NCBI GenBank assembly: GCA_013792075.1
Contig: VMSR01000275.1
Coordinates: 1 to 32,317 of the forward strand
Length of the DNA: 32,317 nucleotides
From: Desulfobacula sp.
Lineage (GTDB): Bacteria > Desulfobacterota > Desulfobacteria > Desulfobacterales > Desulfobacteraceae
Reading direction: 5' to 3'
Position numbers and translations under genes: made by a program. The notes under the pieces are model-generated. The model had not been told where the DNA came from and did not search any database. It was given only the letters and a program-made list of their open reading frames with translations. Positions 8,149 to 17,057 of the stretch are shown in pieces. The first letter of the stretch is position 1. Each line of letters opens with the position of its first letter.

Positions 8149-9108
8149 TTATCTGACCGCACCGCTCTGGCAGACGATTTGTTTGTCCACACCCGATTCC
8201 AGGGCCGCCTGAACCAAAGCATCCATTTGCTCTTTTTCCACCAACAGCGTTTTTTCATAGGCCCAGTTGCGACCCAATCGCGTATATTTATCTTTGCCCA
8301 GATTGTTAAAGGCGCACAGCTCCCATTGGGCGACATGGCCGGCAAGCTGTGTCGCAATGAACTCTCCGATGCTGCGGATATTTTCTTTTCTGTCCGTGGC
8401 ACCGGGAATAATGGGCGTTCGAATCCAAAGCTGGGTGCTTCCGAGTATCCTGGACACCTGTTTTAAATTTTCCAGAATTTTTCGGTTTGAAACGCCGGTG
8501 AAGCGTTCATGGCGGTTGTCGTCCATCTCCTTGATATCAAAGAGAATCAAATCAATGTAGGGCAGCAATTGTTCCAGGGTCTTAAAAGAACAATGGCCGC
8601 AGGTATCCAGGGCCGTATGAATGCCTTTTTCCTTTAATCCCTTTAACACCTGACAGGTAAACTTCGGCTGAAAACTTGCCTCACCCCCGGAAAGGGTGAC
8701 CCCCCCGCCAGAGGTTGAAAAATAGGCCTGGTCCCGGGCAAGCTCCGTCACCAGGTCATGGGCAAGCCATTTTTCCCCCAAAAGAACCATGGAAAGACTG
8801 GGACATTCTTTGGCGCAGTCTCCGCACCCCCTGCAGCGTTCCCGGTCAATAACAATGCCGGAAGGTCCAGCTGTGAGGGCCTTTTGGGAGCAGGTGTGGA
8901 TGCAGGTCCCACACCCCAGGCACCCTGCCTTGTTCCAGACCACCTGGGGATGGGGGGCGATGCTTTCGGGGTTGTGGCACCATCCACACTGCAGGGGGCA
9001 TCCTTTAAGGAACACGGTTGTGCGCAGGCCCGGCCCGTCTTCCGTGGACATTCTCTGGATTTCCAGGACAATACCGCAAACATCCTGGCTGTCATCAAAA
9101 CACGCCAT
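8149..9108 (-). CDS. Glycyl radical enzyme activating enzyme (radical SAM)
   Basis: The 319-residue protein installs the glycyl radical on its partner using SAM and a 4Fe-4S cluster. The radical SAM motif is CPLQCGWC (Cys 37, 41, 44), preceded by RMSTEDGPGLRTTVFLKG, the typical activase N-terminus. Two ferredoxin-like clusters are inserted: CLGCGTC...C (63, 66, 69, 73) and CRGCGDC...C (92, 95, 98, 102). This marks the long activase class that serves benzylsuccinate synthase, glycerol dehydratase, choline lyase and arylacetate decarboxylases rather than the short PFL activase. The SAM-binding GGGVTLSGGEASFQ and DTCGH segments are intact. The ATG overlaps the end of the radical enzyme gene by 14 bases, with AAGGA upstream, so the pair is translationally linked. 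Family call is firm. Confidence 0.95.
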   Translation of the reverse strand: MACFDDSQDVCGIVLEIQRMSTEDGPGLRTTVFLKGCPLQCGWCHNPESIAPHPQVVWNKAGCLGCGTCIHTCSQKALTAGPSGIVIDRERCRGCGDCAKECPSLSMVLLGEKWLAHDLVTELARDQAYFSTSGGGVTLSGGEASFQPKFTCQVLKGLKEKGIHTALDTCGHCSFKTLEQLLPYIDLILFDIKEMDDNRHERFTGVSNRKILENLKQVSRILGSTQLWIRTPIIPGATDRKENIRSIGEFIATQLAGHVAQWELCAFNNLGKDKYTRLGRNWAYEKTLLVEKEQMDALVQAALESGVDKQIVCQSGAVR

Positions 9109-11596
9109 GGCTGATCCTTTTTATGACTTCATCCTGCAATTCCTTTCCAATACTGGTAAAATAGGCATTATACCCCGTTATTCTCACCAGAAGATGCCGG
9201 TGGTCCCCAGGGTTCTTCTGGGCATCCAGCAAGAGTTCCGGGTCCAGCATATTGATCTGCAGGGCGGTTCCCCCGTTTTCAGTATACCCCTTTAAAAATG
9301 AGGTAAACTTATCCTTGTGGGCTGAATCTTTTAAGATGGAAGGGTTAAAGGTAATGGTGTGGCTGGCCCCGTTGGGAAGGTCATTGAGAAACTCGGTAAA
9401 ATCCCCTGTTTTCTGCTCTTTTTTACCCCCCAGCACCTTGCCCACGGAATTGGAATTGGCGGTAGGACCCTTGGTATCTGCCCCGTTGGACGGGCAGATG
9501 GCATTGGAGAGAAATTGCCCCTGTCGTCTGCCGTCAGGGCTGGCCGCCATGACATGGCCGTCCCCGGCCCAATAATTCCAGCTGAGCATACCCGGCCGAA
9601 ACTGGCGGCCCGTGGAAAGGGTCTTGTGTTTCCAGGTTTCTTCACAAAAAAGCTGCATCACCTTTCTGGCCAGAGCATCAGCCGCGTCATCATCCCGGCC
9701 GTACTTGGGAGCCCGGTTTTTTGCCTTGGCCTGGAGGATTTCATACCCTTCCCAATTGGCCTTCAGGGCACAGGTCAGCTCTGCTAAAGAACAAATGCGT
9801 TCATCATACACCAGATATTGGATGGCCAGAAGGGAATCCACTGTGGTGGCATAGGTGACGGCCTCCAGGGTGGTAAAGCTGATCTGGGCCCCTCCCTGGG
9901 TGACATCGCGACCCTTTTCCATACACCCTGTGACCAGGCAGGACAGATAGGGCGTGGCAAAATAATCGTTGCGCAGGGATTCGGACAATTCGTAGAGGTC
10001 TGCGCATTTTTGAATGATAAAGGCGGTCTGCACCCGAAATGCCTCCCAAAACTGCGCAAAAGAGTGAAAAGCCTCAGGATCGCCAGTGTCCGGTCCGTCC
10101 TGTTGTATTTTTTCTTTTTCCCCGGTCATGGGATCCACATAGGGATTCAAATCTTTGCCCCGGGTTAAAACCAGCTCCACAGCCTTTAAAAGGTTAAGGT
10201 TGTTGTCCACGGTTCCGGACCGGTCATTGCCCTGCATGGTATTTTCCAGGCATCCCACAGGCGCATAGTCATGGGCATTGGTTTTGTTGATCAGAGAAGG
10301 GATGCTGCCCTTTTCCCCCTGCTGAACCATTCCAGCCATTGAGCGCTCGTCAAAGTTCAGCAGAAACGGGGCCCCGTCCGCCCGGCTGATCATATCAACA
10401 CACCTATCATACAAGGCTGCCGGGGTGTTCCTGTGAAGTCTCACATTGGGCTTGGGTTCCAGGATGGGAGACAGCTCGTCAATCACTTCCAGCATCATAT
10501 AGGTCAGTTCATTGGTCAGGTCCTGGCCGTCCGGCCCCATGCCCGAAAGGGTAATAAGTTGGCCGTAGCCTGCTGTGATGCCCTGGTTTCCGCACCGAAT
10601 GGTGGCATCATAGGCCGTATTGCAATGGATCCAGAAACATTTTAAGATTTCCTTGGCAAAGTTGCGATCCATGCCGGCTGCTTTTGATATTTCCCAATAG
10701 GGCAGCAGATATTGGTCGATCCGGCCTAAAGACACCCCGGGGCCCGGATAATTCTCATCGCTCATGACCAGCATGTGATTGAGCCACAGGGCCTGGATTG
10801 CTTCCCAGAAATCCTTGGCCGGCTCCCAGGGCACCCGGGCCAAAATTTGGGACATTTTGTCCAATTCGTTTCTTCGGGCAGGATCTTTTTCTGTTTCCAG
10901 CAATTTCCGGCACAAGCTGCTGTATTTTTCGGCCAGGTCTTTTGCCATATGGCTTGCGATCATCATGGCCCGAAGCTGGGCCCCTTTGGGACCGGATTTT
11001 TCCGTTTCTCCCAGGGCCCCATAACAATCGAAAATCTCCTGATGGATCCCCTTCCACCCGATCTTCAGGGCTTTTTCATGGCCGGGTATGAGATGCCCGC
11101 TGGTGGCGCCGCTGTTTCCATACCCATGGTCGTGAAAGCGTTTCACCCTGGCCCTCACCCCTTTTTTCCCCAGGATTCTTCGGTTATAGGCAGCCTGTTC
11201 CGGTTCTGTCAGGCACATGGAGGTCAGGATATTGAATCTGCCGCCGGCAACAAGATCCCCGGGTAAAATTTCCTGGGGCAGGTGATTCACCATGACCTCC
11301 CTGACAAATGCGGCCCGCCTTTCAGCGATGCTTTTGGTAAAAAAATCCGTGTCCACAGGAATCGTCCTGGCAGCCTGGGCATATCCCCCCCGCATGACAT
11401 CGAACATGAGATAGGTTTCAGGGACAATATAATAGGTGAATTCGTGGTATTGCAGGTCCCAGGGGGTGCCTGTGGACCAGACAGTGTATTCGTTATTCCA
11501 TTTCCGCTGGTTCCCCAGAAAATAATAATCTCTGAGCCATTGGGCCCTGGGAGAATTTTTCGTTTCCTTGCCTGCAACTGCTTGTCCTTGATCCAT
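9095..11596 (-). CDS. Glycyl radical enzyme of the PFL family, substrate unassigned
   Basis: The protein has 833 residues. The thiyl Cys lies in APVGCLENTMQGNDRSG (Cys 449 with Glu 451), and the radical Gly in RITGYNAYFTSIG (Gly 808). The C-x-E pair is typical of the eliminating and decarboxylating glycyl radical enzymes and argues against true pyruvate formate-lyase, which has adjacent cysteines. The 359-residue distance between Cys and Gly is closer to 4-hydroxyphenylacetate decarboxylase (about 370) than to choline lyase or glycerol dehydratase (about 330); I use this only as a weak hint. No HpdC-like small subunit is seen. AAAGGGGG precedes the ATG. It lies between a FadR-type regulator (12 bases away) and its activase (overlap). 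Family certain, substrate open. Confidence 0.93.
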   Translation of the reverse strand: MDQGQAVAGKETKNSPRAQWLRDYYFLGNQRKWNNEYTVWSTGTPWDLQYHEFTYYIVPETYLMFDVMRGGYAQAARTIPVDTDFFTKSIAERRAAFVREVMVNHLPQEILPGDLVAGGRFNILTSMCLTEPEQAAYNRRILGKKGVRARVKRFHDHGYGNSGATSGHLIPGHEKALKIGWKGIHQEIFDCYGALGETEKSGPKGAQLRAMMIASHMAKDLAEKYSSLCRKLLETEKDPARRNELDKMSQILARVPWEPAKDFWEAIQALWLNHMLVMSDENYPGPGVSLGRIDQYLLPYWEISKAAGMDRNFAKEILKCFWIHCNTAYDATIRCGNQGITAGYGQLITLSGMGPDGQDLTNELTYMMLEVIDELSPILEPKPNVRLHRNTPAALYDRCVDMISRADGAPFLLNFDERSMAGMVQQGEKGSIPSLINKTNAHDYAPVGCLENTMQGNDRSGTVDNNLNLLKAVELVLTRGKDLNPYVDPMTGEKEKIQQDGPDTGDPEAFHSFAQFWEAFRVQTAFIIQKCADLYELSESLRNDYFATPYLSCLVTGCMEKGRDVTQGGAQISFTTLEAVTYATTVDSLLAIQYLVYDERICSLAELTCALKANWEGYEILQAKAKNRAPKYGRDDDAADALARKVMQLFCEETWKHKTLSTGRQFRPGMLSWNYWAGDGHVMAASPDGRRQGQFLSNAICPSNGADTKGPTANSNSVGKVLGGKKEQKTGDFTEFLNDLPNGASHTITFNPSILKDSAHKDKFTSFLKGYTENGGTALQINMLDPELLLDAQKNPGDHRHLLVRITGYNAYFTSIGKELQDEVIKRISHGVF

Positions 11597-11608
11597 GGAA
11601 CGCCCCCT

Positions 11609-12322
11609 TTATTTTTCTAAGGTTATTCTGAGATTTTTTTCACCATGCAAAACGATCTTTTCCATATATTGCCGTGCCGTTTCAGGCTGTTGGTCCCCAA
11701 TGGCGCCCACCAGTTTTCCATGGTGCTCCAGGACCCAGGGAATCACCGAACCATTGGAAAAAAATTTTTGGGTCAGGCTGGTGTAAAATTGCCTGAGGGA
11801 ATTGAGCAGCAACGGATACACCAGGTTATCCGATGCAATGGAAACCAGATGGTGGAACGCAAAATCAAGGTCTGCCATCTGGGCCGGGTTTTCAGGGTCT
11901 GCCTGGCGCTCCTGGTCAAGGATCTCGTAGAATTGATCCATCTGGGCCTGGGTTCTGTTTCTGGCGGCAAGGCCGGCATTTTCAACTTCAAACAGCATGC
12001 GCATGTCCAGCATGCTGTTGAGCAGGTTCTCCGAGACCTGGCCATTGCCGTACTCAAACAGGGCGGTCAGGACAAAGAGGGACCCTTGTTTCCGATAATC
12101 ATTGATCACAGACCCTCGCCGGGGGGTCATGGTAACAAGCCCTTTTGAGACAAGATTTACCAGGCCTTCATGTACCACCGGCCGGCTCACCCCCATCTGC
12201 CGGGCCAGGTCCCTTTCCGGCGGCAGCCGTTCCCCGATTTTAAAATATCCCGAGAAAATCAGGCTCTCAAATTTCTGGATAAATGTATCCCGCAAACTAT
12301 CAGACTGGATCGGTTCGATCAT
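11609..12322 (-). CDS. FadR-type GntR family regulator with FCD domain
   Basis: Residues 8-75 form the GntR winged helix (GYFKIGERLPPERDLARQMGVSRPVVHEGL, then the MTPRRGS wing). Residues 95-225 form an FCD ligand-binding all-helix domain (DMRMLFEVENAGLAARNR, DLDFAFHHLVSIASDN, HHGKLVGAI), with Asp, His and His positions compatible with the metal/ligand site of this group. The ligand is commonly a carboxylate. It is the first gene of the operon and sits 12 bases before the radical enzyme gene. AGGAG precedes the ATG, and a perfect TGGT-N3-ACCA operator lies 29 bases upstream of the start, so it probably represses its own operon until the substrate, likely an organic acid, is present. Confidence 0.9.
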   Translation of the reverse strand: MIEPIQSDSLRDTFIQKFESLIFSGYFKIGERLPPERDLARQMGVSRPVVHEGLVNLVSKGLVTMTPRRGSVINDYRKQGSLFVLTALFEYGNGQVSENLLNSMLDMRMLFEVENAGLAARNRTQAQMDQFYEILDQERQADPENPAQMADLDFAFHHLVSIASDNLVYPLLLNSLRQFYTSLTQKFFSNGSVIPWVLEHHGKLVGAIGDQQPETARQYMEKIVLHGEKNLRITLEK

Positions 12323-12350
12323 GGGGTCTCCTGTAATTTTTTATGGCTGG

Positions 12351-12361
12351 TGGTAATACCA
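12351..12361. promoter_or_regulatory. FadR/PdhR-type operator TGGT-N3-ACCA
   Basis: TGGTAATACCA is an exact match to the TGGT-N3-ACCA consensus known for FadR-subfamily regulators such as PdhR. The symmetry extends to GGTGGT-AAT-ACCACC (12349-12363). It lies between the regulator start and its probable promoter, so it is the likely autoregulatory site for the glycyl radical operon. Confidence 0.75.
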
Positions 12362-12373
12362 CCGTCACTGGTT

Positions 12374-12390
12374 TGACATAAAAAGTCAAT
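12374..12390 (-). promoter_or_regulatory. Second inverted repeat and candidate -35 of the glycyl radical operon
   Basis: TTGAC-N7-GTCAA forms a perfect five-base inverted repeat. On the minus strand its left half reads TTGACT, a good -35 hexamer, about 60 bases before the regulator ATG. The matching -10 would fall near or within the TGGT-N3-ACCA operator but is not close to consensus. Repression by blocking the promoter would fit. Confidence 0.4.
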
Positions 12391-12453
12391 AAAAAAATTA
12401 TCGCTGATGAATACGGGAGGGGGCGAGTAGGATTACATAATTGGCAATGGGGC

Positions 12454-14664
12454 CTATCCCAAAACGTCTCTGATCGTTTTGGCAAGTTCACTTTGGACAA
12501 CGGGTTTTGAGAGATAGCCTTGAATTCCCATCTGTCTGCTGTTTTCTTTGTTTATCTGATCACTGAAACCCGTGCAGATAATAACAGGGATATTGGCGCG
12601 TATTACTTTCATTTCCCTGGCAAGCTGGATGCCCGTCATATCCGGCATGGTCATATCGGTAATGATGACATCAAATTGATCCGGATCTGCCTTGAACACT
12701 TCAAGGGCCTCCATGCTCCGGGTCCTGGATGTCACATGATACCCCAATCGTTCCAGCATCTTTTGCGCCATCTTGACAATTGCCTCTTCATCATCCACCA
12801 GAAGAATTCTTTCGGCACCGACCTGGATGGGTTCAATGGCAGAAGGAACCATGGGCGCTATGGTTTTCTCTTGTATCGGCAGGTACACATGGACCTGGGT
12901 TCCCTTGCCCGCCTCAGAATAAATACGGATCTCCCCTTTACAGCTTTTTATGATTCCCTGGACCACTGAAAGCCCCAAACCGGTTCCCTTGCCCGTCTCC
13001 TTTGTGGTAAAATAGGGGTCAAATATTTTATCCATCTCCTCCTTGGGAATTCCTGTTCCGGTATCCATGATTTTCAAAAAGGCATATGGGACAGGAAGCA
13101 CATCAACCGTCCCGGAAGGGGCGGCGTCCACTGTTGTCTGTTCAAGCACCACCGTCAACGTTCCCCCGGATGTCTGCATGGCGTGATAGGCATTTGTGAC
13201 CAGATTCATGATCACCTGGTGAATCTGGGTGGCATCCGCAACCACCATACCGCAATCCGCATTAATCTGTGTCTGGATATCGATTGTTTTGGGGAGGGAA
13301 GAGGTTAGCAATTTAAGTGCCTCTTCAAGTATGGATTGAAGCCTGACCGGCTGAAGTACCAGATCTCCTTTCCGGCTGAATGCCAGAATCTGCTTGACCA
13401 GCTCCTTTGCCCTGAATGCTGCGCTCAAAACTTCCGTAATACTGGATTGTTCAGGGCTATCCTGGGGAAGATCCTCTTGAAGCATTTCCGCAAATCCAAT
13501 GAGCGGATACAGGATATTGTTAAAATCATGGGCAATGCCGCCTGCCAGGGTTCCAAGTGACTCCATTTTCTGCGCCTGGCGAAGCTGGGCTTCCAGTTTT
13601 TCTTTTTCAGCGGCTGCCTGCTTTCGCCCGCTGATATCCTGCACAAACCCCTCATACCGGAGGATCTTTCCCTCCAGATCAAAATGGGCACGGGTGCTGT
13701 TGGATACCCAGATCTCAGACCCGTCCTTTCTCCTTGCCCTGAACTCAAAATTTTCCACTTTACCGGACGTCTGGAGGAGCTGACGATATAGCTCTCGATC
13801 TTTGGGGTCTGCATAATACTGGGACGCAATATCAAAAATTTTATCAACCACCTCTTGGGGAGAGTCGTACCCAAGCATCTTGGCAAAGGCCGGGTTGACG
13901 CTGATAAACCGCCCCTGGGGAGTACTCTGGAAAAATCCTTCCACGGCATTTTCAAATATTCCGCGATATTTTTTTTCACTTTCAATTAAAGCGCTCAAAT
14001 TGTTTTTTAGTTTGTCCTGCATGTCATTTATGGCCGCAACGACTTCATCCAATTCATCTGTCTTTTTCGATTTTCCCGGCCGTCGATCCAGATGAAATTT
14101 TTCAAATGACCGTCCGAGATCAAGACTTCTCAGCCAATTGGAAAGTGAATACAGATGACGGGTGAGCAGATATTGAAATATCAGCAATGTAAATCCGGAT
14201 ACGAAAAATATCTTGACCGCATTGCCCGCCAAAATGGTAACGGCTTTGCGAAGCAGGCGTGTATAAATAGTATCCAGGCTGAACACCACCGCCAATTTAC
14301 CGATGGTGATATCCTCTCCCTTGTGCGTGTATATCAATGGAAACGTCTGGGTCTGGTTGCGCTTTGATGCGACGGATCCAACAGACCAATCCGCTCCTTC
14401 ATCCAGATGGATGGAAACATGCTCCATATCCGGCAGGTTCGCTATGCCGTCAAGCTGTGTTTTAATCTGCTGCTCATCATACAACCAGGCACTGGCAGTA
14501 ATACTTTTCAGATAACTCTCCCGGATCAGGGCCTGATGATTGTTGACGCGTTTTATATCAACCCGGTAATCGACGTAGAGCTGCAGGGCTGTTGTGACAA
14601 GGGTAATCAGGGAACTGAACAATACCATGGCGATGACCAGGCTATATCCCATCTTGGTTTTCAT
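12454..14664 (-). CDS. PAS hybrid sensor histidine kinase with C-terminal receiver
   Basis: The 736 residues start with a membrane helix (8-30), then a periplasmic sensor region (31-140), a second helix (about 148-168) and a HAMP-like linker. A PAS domain follows (about 228-345: YRGIFENAVEGFFQSTPQGR ... GFVQDISGRKQ). The HisKA domain has the phospho-acceptor His 379 in LAGGIAHDFNNIL. The ATPase domain has the N box NLVTNAYHAM, DTGTGIP and GKGTGLGLSVVQG. The receiver has acidic pair 624-625, phospho-acceptor Asp 670 in VIITDMTMPD, and Lys in GYLSKPV. The GGIAHDFNNIL type is common in deltaproteobacteria. Its ATG overlaps the stop of the binding-protein gene by four bases, so that protein is presumably its ligand sensor. 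No DNA-binding partner is adjacent. Confidence 0.93.
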   Translation of the reverse strand: MKTKMGYSLVIAMVLFSSLITLVTTALQLYVDYRVDIKRVNNHQALIRESYLKSITASAWLYDEQQIKTQLDGIANLPDMEHVSIHLDEGADWSVGSVASKRNQTQTFPLIYTHKGEDITIGKLAVVFSLDTIYTRLLRKAVTILAGNAVKIFFVSGFTLLIFQYLLTRHLYSLSNWLRSLDLGRSFEKFHLDRRPGKSKKTDELDEVVAAINDMQDKLKNNLSALIESEKKYRGIFENAVEGFFQSTPQGRFISVNPAFAKMLGYDSPQEVVDKIFDIASQYYADPKDRELYRQLLQTSGKVENFEFRARRKDGSEIWVSNSTRAHFDLEGKILRYEGFVQDISGRKQAAAEKEKLEAQLRQAQKMESLGTLAGGIAHDFNNILYPLIGFAEMLQEDLPQDSPEQSSITEVLSAAFRAKELVKQILAFSRKGDLVLQPVRLQSILEEALKLLTSSLPKTIDIQTQINADCGMVVADATQIHQVIMNLVTNAYHAMQTSGGTLTVVLEQTTVDAAPSGTVDVLPVPYAFLKIMDTGTGIPKEEMDKIFDPYFTTKETGKGTGLGLSVVQGIIKSCKGEIRIYSEAGKGTQVHVYLPIQEKTIAPMVPSAIEPIQVGAERILLVDDEEAIVKMAQKMLERLGYHVTSRTRSMEALEVFKADPDQFDVIITDMTMPDMTGIQLAREMKVIRANIPVIICTGFSDQINKENSRQMGIQGYLSKPVVQSELAKTIRDVLG

Positions 14665-15413
14665 TGGGAAAGGGCCTTGTTCATTGTTGTTTCCCGAATG
14701 GATGCAATTTCCCCTGTTTCCATCATTTTCTGCAATACAGACTCCAGCTGGGGGACCAGGTCTTTATTGCGTTTATGGACAAAATGAAACAGGGGCGCTT
14801 CAAAAAGCGGTTGGCCGATGGTATGAATGTTCGATCCCCCATGATTTTGATATACCTCGATTTTCCCGGCATCCAGAACGGCCACCGCCACATCAATATG
14901 CTCTTTTTCGAGCAATTTAAACAAATGGTGCATATCCCTTGCCAAAACACGATCCAATCCTTTTGTGCCGATATCAGAATAACGGATGCCACCGATAATA
15001 CCAATGCTCAATCCGTTCAGATCTTTCCAGGATAGAATATTTCTCTCAATATTTTTGGTGAAGACCACCCCTTTAAACGAGGTAACCGGCGTTGAAATTT
15101 TAATCAGGTTAACAAATTTTTTATCCGTTCCATCAATCCGTGCCAGGTCTCCGTCTGTTCGCCCGGAATTCGCCCATTCCAAGCCTCGCTGGGCCGGCAA
15201 ATCATCAAATTCAACCCCAACTCCGATCCTTTCATAGGCAATACGGACGATCTCTTTGGCCAACGCATGGGTCTGCTCATTTGCAATGGCAGAAATGATA
15301 ACACTGCGGGCTTTTCCAGCATCCGCCTGTGCGAAAACAACTGATCCCAGAAGTGACGGCATCAAAAACCCACAAATCAGTACAACTTGTTTTAGATTTG
15401 GTATCACACACAT
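14661..15413 (-). CDS. Periplasmic family 3-like solute-binding protein linked to sensor kinase
   Basis: The 250-residue protein has a signal peptide (hydrophobic 9-28, likely cut after VVFAQA). The following type II periplasmic binding fold is like that of amino-acid binding proteins: SVIISAIANEQTHALAKEIVRIAYERIG, DDLPAQRGLEWANSGRTDGD, LSIGIIGGIRYSD, HIDVAVAVLDAG. No ABC permease or ATPase is nearby. Instead its stop overlaps the ATG of the hybrid kinase (ATGA), so the likely job is to catch a small ligand and present it to the kinase's periplasmic region. The ligand is not predictable. The start codon follows an AGG-containing but weak ribosome site. Confidence 0.82.
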   Translation of the reverse strand: MCVIPNLKQVVLICGFLMPSLLGSVVFAQADAGKARSVIISAIANEQTHALAKEIVRIAYERIGVGVEFDDLPAQRGLEWANSGRTDGDLARIDGTDKKFVNLIKISTPVTSFKGVVFTKNIERNILSWKDLNGLSIGIIGGIRYSDIGTKGLDRVLARDMHHLFKLLEKEHIDVAVAVLDAGKIEVYQNHGGSNIHTIGQPLFEAPLFHFVHKRNKDLVPQLESVLQKMMETGEIASIRETTMNKALSQ

Positions 15414-15420
15414 ATTAAGC

Positions 15421-15464
15421 CTATCTGTCCGATCCTTTTAAATATAATATCGTATATCAGATAG
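15421..15464. promoter_or_regulatory. Inverted repeat around the promoter region of the binding-protein/kinase operon
   Basis: CTATCTG (15421-15427) and CAGATAG (15458-15464) are perfect seven-base inverted copies. They flank an AT-rich segment with TATA-like hexamers just upstream of the binding-protein ATG (15413). This could be a paired operator or the promoter's spacer; no clean -35/-10 pair is chosen. Confidence 0.35.
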
Positions 15465-15490
15465 GGATAGAAAACAAATCGAATTTCAGA

Positions 15491-15517
15491 ATTAAAAAAC
15501 CGCCCGATTGTGCCGGT
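15491..15517 (-). terminator. Possible terminator after the MFS gene
   Basis: Directly after the MFS stop codon the minus strand reads ACCGGC, a short loop, GGGCGGT and then six T. The stem is only four to six pairs with a mismatch, so this is a weak rho-independent candidate. Its place between the MFS gene and the next operon supports it. Confidence 0.4.
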
Positions 15518-17026
15518 CTATGGTTCCATTCCAGAGGCCTTGCCCGGCAGAAACGCCACAAGGCACAAACTGATAAGCGACACTGCAAACACGATGACAA
15601 AGGCGGAATACACCCCGCCGGCAACCGCCTCCTGGAGAATCTTAGCAGCCCCTTCCGGGACCTGCGCCTGGAACTCGGGCCGAAACAGATTTTCCATACT
15701 CTCCTGTAACTGGGCCACAATGGTTTGCGGCAGAAGGCTGCCCGCAGCTTCCAGACGGTTCAGAAGACGGGCCGTGACAATGCCGCCGCACAGACCCACC
15801 CCAATGGTGCCGCCCAGGGTTCTTGCAAACTGGTGAAAGGAGGTGGCAACCCCCAGGTCCTGGGGGGCAAGGCTGTCCTGGACAAGGAGCAGGGTGGAAA
15901 GGGTGATAAATCCCATGCCAAAGCCCACCACCTGAAAGACCAGAAAGCACTGGGCCATGGATGTCTCCCGTGAAAACCAGAGGGTCATGCCGCACCCTGT
16001 CACCATGAGCAAAACCCCGGCCAGGGTGGCTTGTTTCTGACCCACCCAATGCATGACCCGGCCGATAAAAAGGGAACCCAGGGACCAGCCAAAGCTCAGG
16101 GAAAGCATGGCATATCCCACCTGGAGCGGGGTCTTTGCCAGGGCACCCTGGAGAAACAAGGGGGCATAGGCAAACAAGGCAAAAGTGGAAAAACTGGCGC
16201 AAAAGGCAATGGTGTTGCCAAGGGCAAACCCGGGATATTTGAAAAATTTAAAATCCAGGATGGGATCCTTTGCCCTTTTTTCCGCAAAAAAGAACCCGAC
16301 ACCCAGTGCCAGGGTTACCAGAGCCAGGGAAATAAGCGGTACAGAATCCCAGGCAAGATCCCGCCCTCCCACCATCACCAGAATCAAAAGCCCCAGAATA
16401 AACCCGGACATGCAGAAGACCCCGGCCCAGTCCAGGTGGACCTGGCCTGGTTTTTCCCTGAACTCCCTGAAAAAATAAAAAATGCCCACAAGGGAAAGGA
16501 TGCCCAGGGGCAGATTCATGAGAAAAATCCATCGCCAGGAAAAAAAGGTCACGATAAAACCGCCCAGGGTCGGCCCGATAACACTGGAGATTCCCCAGAC
16601 AGAACTGGCAAGGGAAAGGGTCTTTGCCCGCTGGCCCGGCAGAGAAACATCGGACAGCACCACATACACCAGAGCAAAAATACCGCCGGCCCCGATTCCC
16701 TGGAATACCCGTGCTGCAACCAGAAACCCCATGGACGGGGAGGCCCCGGCTGCCACAGATGCGATAATAAACAGGCTGATGGAAAACAAAAATAAGCGTT
16801 TAGTGGCAAACAAATCAGACAATTTTCCAAACACAGGCAGGGAAACCGCCCTGGCAAGGAAATAGGCTGAATACACCCAGGCGTAAAGGGAAAGCCCGCC
16901 CAACTCCGTAATGATGGTGGGCATGGCCGCCGACATGACCAGGGCATCCAGGGCACCCAGAAACAATGCCAGCAATGCCGCCCCAATGATCCAGGCTCTG
17001 CTCTGACCGGGCAGTTCTTTCTTCAT
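15518..17026 (-). CDS. MFS multidrug exporter of the DHA2 (14-helix) family
   Basis: The product has 502 residues from the chosen start (MKKELPGQSRAWIIG) and is strongly hydrophobic throughout, with about 14 helices. ALDALVMSAAMPTI is the helix-1 motif of drug/proton antiporters of the EmrB/QacA type. FGKLSDLFATKRLFL is the loop 2-3 motif A, and IGPTLGGFIVTFFSWRWIFLMNLPLG matches motif C and the following DHA2 signature. The final loop (LLPQTIVAQLQESMENLF...) before the last helix is periplasmic and amphipathic. The frame extends to 17116, into the end of sbcC, but the ATG at 17026 with AAGGAG upstream fits the family start. It follows sbcC by 31 bases and likely belongs to the same transcript. 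Substrate unknown. Confidence 0.9.
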   Translation of the reverse strand: MKKELPGQSRAWIIGAALLALFLGALDALVMSAAMPTIITELGGLSLYAWVYSAYFLARAVSLPVFGKLSDLFATKRLFLFSISLFIIASVAAGASPSMGFLVAARVFQGIGAGGIFALVYVVLSDVSLPGQRAKTLSLASSVWGISSVIGPTLGGFIVTFFSWRWIFLMNLPLGILSLVGIFYFFREFREKPGQVHLDWAGVFCMSGFILGLLILVMVGGRDLAWDSVPLISLALVTLALGVGFFFAEKRAKDPILDFKFFKYPGFALGNTIAFCASFSTFALFAYAPLFLQGALAKTPLQVGYAMLSLSFGWSLGSLFIGRVMHWVGQKQATLAGVLLMVTGCGMTLWFSRETSMAQCFLVFQVVGFGMGFITLSTLLLVQDSLAPQDLGVATSFHQFARTLGGTIGVGLCGGIVTARLLNRLEAAGSLLPQTIVAQLQESMENLFRPEFQAQVPEGAAKILQEAVAGGVYSAFVIVFAVSLISLCLVAFLPGKASGMEP

Positions 17027-17057
17027 TTTCCGATGACTCTCCTTATACCCGTCATGG

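Noticed and set aside
8789-9295. 168-residue plus-strand frame across the activase/radical enzyme junction
   Set aside because: Lies opposite two well-supported genes and shows no family features.
16031-16795. 254-residue plus-strand frame over the MFS gene
   Set aside because: Antisense to a clear DHA2 exporter, low-complexity composition, no ribosome site.
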